A stretch of DNA of 64,000 nt from Calothrix membranacea FACHB-236 (GTDB taxonomy: Bacteria; Cyanobacteriota; Cyanobacteriia; Cyanobacteriales; Nostocaceae): the NCBI RefSeq assembly GCF_014696315.1, contig NZ_JACJPX010000026.1, positions 1-64,000 on the forward strand. The letters run 5' to 3'. Positions 58,294 to 64,000 of this stretch are shown in pieces; position 1 is the stretch's first letter; every line of letters begins with the position of its first letter. Made by a program: the position numbers and the translations under genes. The notes beneath the pieces were generated by a model that saw nothing but the letters and a program-made list of their open reading frames with translations, searched no databases and was not told where the DNA came from.

Positions 58294-59717
58294 ATTTCAC
58301 TCAACATTTGTTGGACTCGTTCAGCCAAATATGCTTCTAATTCTGACAAAGGTGCAGAACCATCAGCGAAGCGTGCAAATCCCAGCATGGTTGGTAAGTC
58401 TTCAGCGTCGCGCAATCCCACTGTCGGGATGCTGGCGCTGAGATTTCGCAAGGAGAAATCCTCAGAATTAAACACCGGATTGCAATGAATGATGGAAGTT
58501 CTTCTTTTTGGATCTAACTTAGCCCGAAATATCCGCAACACTTCCGCCGCACCATTGGGGGGATAGTTTTCGCAACCATCGGAGACAATCACAACTAAGT
58601 CTGCACCAGAACCCAAGGCGGCTAATAAAGGTGTAGCTAAGTCAGTTTGTCCATGTGGACGGACTTGCAAAGCATCTTCTACGGGTACCGTCCAAAAAGC
58701 GCGATATTCCTGTGATGCGGCTTGCAATAAATAGTGAGTAGCAACAGCTACACCCAAAGGACGGCGACGCTTTTCACTAGAACCTGAGCTAGAGTAGCTA
58801 CAATCTAAAACTGCTGCCACTTTTCCCAGTTTCAACGGTGCTTTTTTTAGCACTGAACGAGCTGATCGCTCTAAAGCTTGCTGAAAAATCTCCCTTTGCT
58901 CTTTTCTCCTTTCCAAAGGCAAAGATAAAATATACAACGCTAACTTAGTTAAGGGTAACTTTCCCAAATCTAAGTCAATTTCCACCTTTTCAGTGCGTTC
59001 CGCCGCACCTTGGAAGCGCAACTTTTCACCCACAGTCATTTGCTGTTGGATGCGGGTTAAAAACACATCGCGTTTAACTTTGTGCTTTGCTGCTAATCCC
59101 TCAGCCACAGTGAAAGGTAAGTCATAAATAGCCTGTTCGCTAAAATGTGCTTGACGAAACTTCTCGAATAACTCAGTTTCATACACCTTTTGCTTCCAAT
59201 TGCGGAACAGAAAAGTACCTAATTCACCTTGAAGTTTCAAATGTGCGTGAGATGCGATCGCTCTTACCTTGGGACGATACTTCACAGCATGGAAACTTAA
59301 ATCGCGTCGCTGTTGTAAATAATCCCGTGCGATCGCGCGACTCCGACGGTTGTTAATTCGTTGTTGACGCAACTGCTGCAACACTCCCCAAGCCCGTTGC
59401 GGCGGTAAAGAATTGAGCGCATGAGCAATTAAAGCACCCTCCTCTTCCTTATGTTGCGGTAACGTATTCTTTCCCGTCGCCAGCAATTTCAAAATAATCT
59501 GCGCCTGATTAAAATGATTAATCCCCGCCGCCAAAGAACGAGCATAAAGTAAGCGATAATTCCCCAAAATATAATCATGTAAAAAGTTAATTGATACTCG
59601 CTGTCCATAAGCATCATCATAAAATTCCCGCTGTCCCGTACAAGCCAGACAAGCATTAATAAACATCACCAAATCTTCCCGCGCCACCTGCTCAACGCGG
59701 TTATTATTACTAACCAT
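58290..59717 (-). CDS. Helical-vWA protein with intact MIDAS (possible Ro60/TROVE-like)
   Basis: The 475-residue protein has an all-helical N-terminal region of about 290 residues (NFLHDYILGNYRLLYARSLA; INNRRSRAIARDYLQQRRDL) and a C-terminal von Willebrand A domain. The metal site is complete: DCSYS (Asp305, Ser307, Ser309), Thr358 in HGQTDLATPLL and Asp380 in VVIVSDGCENYP. This order and length resemble Ro60/TROVE proteins, which bind Y RNAs and misfolded RNA, but I do not see a certain TROVE signature. It is followed by a coupled repeat ORF and an ARPP-2-like gene, and is preceded by two structured elements. Confidence 0.75.
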   Translation of the reverse strand: MVSNNNRVEQVAREDLVMFINACLACTGQREFYDDAYGQRVSINFLHDYILGNYRLLYARSLAAGINHFNQAQIILKLLATGKNTLPQHKEEEGALIAHALNSLPPQRAWGVLQQLRQQRINNRRSRAIARDYLQQRRDLSFHAVKYRPKVRAIASHAHLKLQGELGTFLFRNWKQKVYETELFEKFRQAHFSEQAIYDLPFTVAEGLAAKHKVKRDVFLTRIQQQMTVGEKLRFQGAAERTEKVEIDLDLGKLPLTKLALYILSLPLERRKEQREIFQQALERSARSVLKKAPLKLGKVAAVLDCSYSSSGSSEKRRRPLGVAVATHYLLQAASQEYRAFWTVPVEDALQVRPHGQTDLATPLLAALGSGADLVVIVSDGCENYPPNGAAEVLRIFRAKLDPKRRTSIIHCNPVFNSEDFSLRNLSASIPTVGLRDAEDLPTMLGFARFADGSAPLSELEAYLAERVQQMLSEI

Positions 59718-59724
59718 ATAAATT

Positions 59725-59758
59725 GAGTAATGAGTAATGAGTAATGAGTAATGAGTAG
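59725..59758. repeat. ATGAGTA heptamers at the vWA gene start
   Basis: About four ATGAGTA/ATGAGTA units lie within 10-40 bp upstream of the vWA ATG, in its presumed leader. Confidence 0.85.
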
Positions 59759-59834
59759 GAAATTTACTTATTACTCATTACTTTTTTCAATTAGTTGCTG
59801 TACCTTATAAAAATCTAATCTGCTGTATTATGGT

Positions 59835-59917
59835 GCTGTTCGGGGAAAGATTAGCACGACTATGTTTGACAATTTAACAAATTGGAACGGAAGTCATACT
59901 CAAGTCCCGCGAACAGC
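59835..59917 (-). ncRNA. Structured RNA candidate A (83 nt, Y-RNA-like)
   Basis: Read on the minus strand it folds as P1 GCTGTTCG, a bulged C, then GGGA closing with TCCC and CGAACAGC; P2 AGTATGACT with AGTCGTGCT (9 bp, one U-G); P3 CAATTT with AAATTG. It is the same length as candidate B and shares helices at identical offsets with compensatory changes. It lies 118 bp upstream of the vWA gene. Strand is inferred from G-U pairs; a plus-strand transcript cannot be excluded. Confidence 0.6.
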
Positions 59918-60040
59918 AAAACTGAAAAATTAGATAATTCTAAATTTAATATTTTGGAACTTTTGAAATTAATAAAATGGGTATAAGCTTTTCTTCTCCC
60001 CCCTGCTCCCTGCCCCCTGCCCCCTTGCCTATTATGGGAT

Positions 60041-60123
60041 GCTGTCCGGGGAAAGGCGGCGCGACTGACTAGGACGAATTCAAAGTTCGGGTTCGGAAGT
60101 CGCACCAAAGTCCCGCGAACAGC
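60041..60123 (-). ncRNA. Structured RNA candidate B (83 nt, paralogue of A)
   Basis: The fold matches A: P1 GCTGTTCG, bulged C, GGGA closing with TCCC and CGGACAGC (one U-G); P2 GGTGCGACT with AGTCGCGCC; P3 CGAACT with AATTCG (one mismatch). The 5' strand of P1 including the bulge is identical in A and B, while P2 and P3 differ by paired changes. The copies are 206 bp apart in the same orientation. Confidence 0.6.
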
Positions 60124-60130
60124 AAGACTG

Positions 60131-60192
60131 AATGTTGACTGTTGACTGTTAACTGTTGACTGTTAACTGTGAATCTTCAACAGTTAACAATG
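60131..60192 (-). repeat. AACAGTC heptamers overlapping a gene 3' end
   Basis: Degenerate gttgactgttaactgttgac units start inside the 3' end of the upstream gene and continue past its stop. Confidence 0.8.
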
Positions 60193-60553
60193 GCATAAAT
60201 TGTTTAGTTTGCGCTAGTTGTTCAAGTAATAATTCCGCATATTTGTCCAGTGAAGTTACAAAAATACCTACTTCACTCTCTTGATTAGATGCTATCCAAC
60301 TACCTTTAAGAACAACTTCTACCGCATCAGCATCACAAGGACAAATTTCTAAAATATTTGCTTGACTTAATTTCTCTAACTCTTCCAAATTAGATAAATC
60401 ACAAGGAAGTAAAAATGCTGCTTGACTAGATTCAATGTAAATATTATTTGCAGAATGCAAAGATAGTGTAACTCTTTGATTTATCCAATTTTCCAACGAG
60501 GTTTCCAGATGTTCTAAGCTAAAGCTGTCTTCTGTGTAGGTAAGTTTTAACAT
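60149..60553 (-). CDS. Conserved cyanobacterial protein (alr0857-like)
   Basis: The 134-residue soluble protein begins MLKLTYTEDSFSLEHLETSL and contains WINQRVTLSLHSANNIYIES, ASFLLP-like QAAFLLPCDLSNLE and VEVVLKGSWIASNQESEVGIFV, phrases I associate with a cyanobacterial family of unknown function (alr0857 type, from memory). Its last eight codons (DSQLTVNS) are encoded by aacagtc-type heptamer repeats, so the C-terminus looks extended by repeat invasion. It lies directly upstream of the structured RNA pair on the same strand. Confidence 0.7.
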   Translation of the reverse strand: MLKLTYTEDSFSLEHLETSLENWINQRVTLSLHSANNIYIESSQAAFLLPCDLSNLEELEKLSQANILEICPCDADAVEVVLKGSWIASNQESEVGIFVTSLDKYAELLLEQLAQTKQFMPLLTVEDSQLTVNS

Positions 60554-61023
60554 ATTGGCTGAGTGATATCTAAATTTTTAGGTGCTTCATCTATGTCTTA
60601 AGAATATGCCAGGGAATTTCCCCGAAGCCAATATAGCCTCAAAACCTGGAAAAGCTTATAGAACAAGGCTGAGTCTGCTAGGGGAAGTTGAGAAGCTAGG
60701 GGAATCCCCCAACTTTGGAGATGAGAATTTATATTTCTTCATACATATAGAATTTTGCTTGCCAACTTACTTAGGGTATGACATCAAAATTGTAATGCTA
60801 GCTTTTCTTAACTTTTTTATAACTGAATATTTACTAATAAATTCCATTAATCGTGATAAATTCCAACTTGGTAATTGGTAATATTTTCAACATTTCTGCT
60901 ATTAGCAAGTTTTGCATATTTGCTATCGAAAAGCTTTGTGTATTTATTACACAAAGCTAATAAAACTGTAACTATCACTCAGCAATCAGCAATTCTTCTT
61001 CTGAAATACCACTGCTAAAAATT
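60554..61023. other. Intergenic region upstream of phoD
   Basis: A 99-codon frame at 60582-60881 has no family signature and is not accepted as a gene. The region carries the strong palindrome at 60932-60958 described separately. No Pho-box array was recognised by eye. Confidence 0.5.
60932..60958. promoter_or_regulatory. 11-bp-arm palindrome upstream of phoD
   Basis: AGCTTTGTGTA and TACACAAAGCT are exact inverted copies around TTTAT, 66 bp before the phoD ATG. It may be an operator or leader hairpin. There is no T-run, so termination is less likely. Confidence 0.45.
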
Positions 61024-62628
61024 ATGGAATTCAAACCGCCAGCGAAGCTAAACCGCCGCCAATTCTTGCTAACTTCAGCACTTACAGGCGGTGGAATTGT
61101 CGCTCAAAATCTTCTATCACAATCAACAGTTTTTGGACAAGCGCCAGCAATTATTACATCCGAAAAAATGCGTCCGAGCATACCTTATGGTGTAGCTTGC
61201 GGAGACATTAGCGATGATAGCATCATCATTTGGAGTAAGAGCGATCGCCCTGCCCGGATGATTGTAGAATACTCGACTAATGAATCGTTCCGCCGTGTGC
61301 AGCGTGTTTTCGGCCCAGCAGCTTTGGAAGATAGCGACTTTACCGCCAGGTTAAATCTCAATAACTTACCCCCAGGTCAACAGATATTCTATCGGGTAAC
61401 TTTCCAAAATTTAGCTGATAAAAACATCTATAGCGCACCTGTTACAGGTACTTTCCGTACTCCATCTAAATATAAAAAAGATATCTTTTTTGCTTGGGGT
61501 GGAGATACAGCCGGTCAAGGATGGGGGATTAATCCTGATTTTGGCGGGATGAAAATTTACGAAACCATGCGGAAAATGAATCCCGATTTTTTCATCCATT
61601 CTGGCGATAATATTTACGCTGATGGCCCAATTCCCTCACAAGTAACTCTGGATGACGGCAAAATTTGGAACAATATTACCACACCAGCAAAATCAAAAGT
61701 TGCAGAAACTCTAGACGAATTTCGTGGTAATTATATCTACAATTTAATGGATGAAAACGTCAGACGTTTTAATGCAGAAGTCCCAATTTTATCGCAGTGG
61801 GACGACCATGAAGTAACTAACAACTGGTACCCTGGTGAAATTCTCCCCATTAATGATACTCGCTACACAGTAAAAGATACTTCTTTACTAGCAGAAAGGG
61901 GAAGACAAGCATTTTTAGAATATATGCCCATCCGCTATAAAGGTGATTTAACAGACAAAGCTAAAATTTATCGTTCTTTTAGCTATGGGCCATTATTAGA
62001 AATTTTCATGCTTGATGAGCGTAGCTACCGAGGGCCAAATACAACTAATCGCCAAACAACACAAAGTAAAGAAACAGAATTTTTAGGCAGCAAACAATTA
62101 CGATGGTTAAAAAGGCAATTGCAGCAATCAAAAGCTACTTGGAAAGTAATTGCTAGTGATATGCCTTTAGGGTTGGTAGTTCCAGATGGTAGCACTGATT
62201 TTGAAGCTTGGGCGAATGGAGATGGCGCAGCTTTAGGAAGAGAACTGGAACTGGCTGATTTACTACGTTTTATTAAACGCAACTATATTAAGAATGTTGT
62301 CTGGTTAACTGCGGATGTGCATTATGCAGCCGCCCACTATTACGATCCAGCTAAAGCACAGTTTACCGACTTCAAGCCTTTTTGGGAATTTGTCGCTGGG
62401 CCTCTCAACGCCGGGACATTTGGGCCAAACAAACTAGATAATACCTTCGGCCCGCAAGTTAAGTTTCTCAGTATTCCCCCAGGAATGAAAGCAAATCGTC
62501 CCCCCAGTGAAGGTTTGCAATTCTTCGGTACAGTCAAAATTAACAGTTATACAACTGTGATGACAGTCAGGCTGCATAACTTGAAAGGGGAAACTATTTA
62601 CACTATCGATTTACCACCGGAGAAATAG
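61024..62628 (+). CDS. phoD: PhoD-type alkaline phosphatase
   Basis: The 534-residue protein has a twin-arginine signal (KLNRRQFLLTSALTGGG, Arg11-Arg12) and the PhoD metallophosphoesterase motifs HSGDNIYADGP, SQWDDHEVTNNWYPGE, MLDERSYRGP and LTADVHYAAAHYYDPAK. The enzyme releases phosphate from diesters or monoesters in the periplasm with Ca/Fe. Phosphate-starvation control is usual, but I see no clear Pho box. The TAG stop continues as GGATTAGGGAC. Confidence 0.95.
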   Translation: MEFKPPAKLNRRQFLLTSALTGGGIVAQNLLSQSTVFGQAPAIITSEKMRPSIPYGVACGDISDDSIIIWSKSDRPARMIVEYSTNESFRRVQRVFGPAALEDSDFTARLNLNNLPPGQQIFYRVTFQNLADKNIYSAPVTGTFRTPSKYKKDIFFAWGGDTAGQGWGINPDFGGMKIYETMRKMNPDFFIHSGDNIYADGPIPSQVTLDDGKIWNNITTPAKSKVAETLDEFRGNYIYNLMDENVRRFNAEVPILSQWDDHEVTNNWYPGEILPINDTRYTVKDTSLLAERGRQAFLEYMPIRYKGDLTDKAKIYRSFSYGPLLEIFMLDERSYRGPNTTNRQTTQSKETEFLGSKQLRWLKRQLQQSKATWKVIASDMPLGLVVPDGSTDFEAWANGDGAALGRELELADLLRFIKRNYIKNVVWLTADVHYAAAHYYDPAKAQFTDFKPFWEFVAGPLNAGTFGPNKLDNTFGPQVKFLSIPPGMKANRPPSEGLQFFGTVKINSYTTVMTVRLHNLKGETIYTIDLPPEK

Positions 62629-62760
62629 GGATTAGGGACAAATCAATTCAAAATTCAAAATTCAAAATTCAAAATTAAAGAACTCTTGTAATCGGATTGG
62701 GGACTGGGGAATTTAGTTTCCCTTTCCCCTTTCCCCCTTCCCCCTACTAACTAAATACCC
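62629..62760. repeat. Repeats between phoD and the NACHT gene
   Basis: ttcaaaattcaaaattcaaa units (62644-62675) and G-rich or C-rich heptamer remnants fill the gap. Confidence 0.75.
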
Positions 62761-62821
62761 AGTGCGGAAGTTGTTAAACTTGGATAATTCCCGAACTTTG
62801 TCCAGTTCTACAACTACAGCG

Positions 62822-64000
62822 ATGGCAAGAGCGAGTTATGGCCCAGAAGCAAAAAAGCGATCGCGCCGCTTGTTAGAGGTATTATTAGCTTATGCTAATG
62901 ATGCCCTAGACTGTAGTGATGAAGCTGGTTTGGATGCTCTCCGTCCCCAAATCCAAACTCGCTGGCTATCTGACAATCGCCTAGTTGTCAGAACAAAAGT
63001 GAGATTTTTACAAACATTAACAAGTTTGGCAGCAGGTGAAACACAATTAAACGCCGAACACATCAAAGAAGCTTTAAAACGGTTTACAGATTTCTTAGAA
63101 ATTCTTGAAGATAATCGCCCATCTCGCAGCGGTTCAGAAACTTGGCACTTTACTCTCAATTTATGGTGCGATCGCCAAGACATAGCCGCCAATTTACAAA
63201 AATTTGATATCCACTGGGAAAGCCACCGCCCGGAGAAGTCGAAGCAGGTGACAGGGGGACAAGGGGACAAGGGAACAAGGGGACAAGGGGAAGCAAATTC
63301 TCCTTCATCGCCCTCATCTCCCTCATCTCCCCCATCCCCCGACTGGAAGCAACTTTGTCGTGATGCTTTAATGGCGCAAAATCACCAGCGGTTGACTACT
63401 AATCCTCTGACGAGTGCTGATGGTGTGAGTTTTGAATTAAATCAGGTTTATGTTCCCCTGGGTTTGGTGGAACGCAAACAACGTCTGCGTCAAGGTGGGG
63501 ATGTCACGCCGCAAGATGGTTCGCGGTTATATGAACCTGAAGATTCGGAAATGACTCAGACTTTTAACCCTGATGAATTTATTCAACAATTAATAGGGGC
63601 GCAAGATAGCCAGCGCATCGCCATATTAGGGGAACCGGGGGCGGGAAAAACTACATTGTTGCAAAAAATTGCCGCATGGATTTTAGATAGTACTGAAGAT
63701 TTACCTGTCTGGATTTCTTTAGCAGATTTGCAAGGTAAAACTTTAGAACAATACTTAATTCAAGATTGGCTACCTACTGCACTTCGCAAGCTGCGCGTCT
63801 CGGAGGAAGTTGAGGAAGCATTTTGCGAACAGTTTAACCAAGGGCGAATTTGGTTACTTTTAGATGCAGTGGATGAAATGGCTTTGGACTCTAGCCAAGC
63901 TTTAACGAAAATTGCGAGTTTTTTGACAGGCTGGGTTGCAGATGCCAAGATAATTTTGACTTGTCGGCTGAATGTTTGGGATGGAGGTAAAAATGCGCTG
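62822..64000 (+). CDS. NACHT/STAND-type NTPase, N-terminal part (runs off the window)
   Basis: The frame is open from the ATG at 62822 to the window end (393 codons, 3'-incomplete). An N-terminal helical region (YGPEAKKRSRRLLEVLLAYA) is followed by a low-complexity linker (about 145-174) encoded by in-frame heptamer repeats. The NTPase domain follows: Walker A GEPGAGKTT (270-278), Walker B LLLDAVDEM (Asp348) and sensor-like ILTCRLNVW. Cyanobacterial relatives continue into sensor repeats and often act in immunity or signalling; the C-terminus is not in the window. Upstream in-frame GTG/TTG codons (62762, 62771) are alternative starts. Confidence 0.85.
   Translation, partial: MARASYGPEAKKRSRRLLEVLLAYANDALDCSDEAGLDALRPQIQTRWLSDNRLVVRTKVRFLQTLTSLAAGETQLNAEHIKEALKRFTDFLEILEDNRPSRSGSETWHFTLNLWCDRQDIAANLQKFDIHWESHRPEKSKQVTGGQGDKGTRGQGEANSPSSPSSPSSPPSPDWKQLCRDALMAQNHQRLTTNPLTSADGVSFELNQVYVPLGLVERKQRLRQGGDVTPQDGSRLYEPEDSEMTQTFNPDEFIQQLIGAQDSQRIAILGEPGAGKTTLLQKIAAWILDSTEDLPVWISLADLQGKTLEQYLIQDWLPTALRKLRVSEEVEEAFCEQFNQGRIWLLLDAVDEMALDSSQALTKIASFLTGWVADAKIILTCRLNVWDGGKNAL
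63254..63343 (+). repeat. In-frame heptamer insertion in a NACHT gene
   Basis: GGGGACAAGG-type and CATCTCC units lie inside the coding frame, giving a TGGQGDKGTRGQGE... SPSSPSSPP linker without breaking the frame. Confidence 0.85.

Noticed and set aside
59835-60123. tRNA genes or a classical riboswitch
   Set aside because: The three-helix fold lacks an anticodon arm, a CCA-like end and a T-loop consensus, and it does not match a riboswitch class I know.
60582-60881. 99-codon ORF on the plus strand
   Set aside because: There is no recognisable domain, the composition is AT-rich towards the end, and it lies in the promoter region between divergent genes.

Overview
The window is chromosomal DNA from a filamentous, probably heterocyst-forming cyanobacterium (Nostocales; Nostoc/Calothrix/Tolypothrix-like). 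The reasons are very frequent GCGATCGC (HIP1) octamers, intergenic arrays of short heptamer repeats (GGGGATT/GGGGACT, ATTACTC, ACCAATG, AACAGTC), and gene content typical of the group: zinc-ribbon Ser/Thr kinases, a cyanobacteriochrome kinase, PAS-rich histidine kinases, the DUF3119-DUF3086-plsY block, PhoD, and a NACHT ATPase. No tRNA, rRNA, CRISPR array or complete insertion sequence was recognised.

Layout. 0-7 kb: an AAC(3)-like acetyltransferase, two tandem Ser/Thr kinases, and aroH with sppA. 7-12 kb: an MlaE-type lipid permease, DUF3119, DUF3086 and PlsY, all envelope or lipid related. 12-17 kb: an ABC exporter, a methyltransferase and a GNAT enzyme. 16.8-22.5 kb: a tightly packed sensory operon of a DXCF-type cyanobacteriochrome kinase, an Rcp1-like response regulator and a hybrid kinase. 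22.8-34.3 kb: small membrane and secreted proteins, YciI, pheT, a sucraseferredoxin-like protein, a P-loop kinase, a second methyltransferase, VanZ and DUF4870. 34.6-36.2 kb: two translationally coupled AIG1/Toc34-like GTPases. 36.2-48.8 kb: alaS, a metallochaperone, a GGDEF protein, an M41-like protease without its AAA domain, an IS1 InsA-like zinc protein, and a coupled pair of CBS/PAS and REC/PAS histidine kinases. 48.8-54.3 kb: purU and a GldA-GldF-GldG-DUF4340 transporter operon. 55-57 kb: a Crp/Fnr regulator and a CheY-like protein. 56.8-60.6 kb: an ARPP-2-like protein, a 14-residue-repeat ORF and a helical-vWA protein, preceded by two 83-nt structured repeats. 61-64 kb: PhoD and the start of a NACHT ATPase that runs off the end.

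The most interesting locus is 56.8-60.2 kb. Upstream of the vWA gene lie two diverged elements of exactly the same length. Both fold into the same three-helix structure, with compensatory base changes and a closing helix interrupted by a single bulged C. Together with a vWA protein that has a long helical N-terminus, this looks like a Ro60/Y-RNA style ribonucleoprotein module; that link is inference. Other points of note are the cyanobacteriochrome operon, the Toc34-like GTPase pair, G-rich heptamer arrays that begin at stop codons of many genes, MITE-like elements whose centres resemble heptamer repeats, and several distinct intergenic tandem arrays (20/21-bp, 42-bp and 63-bp periods).
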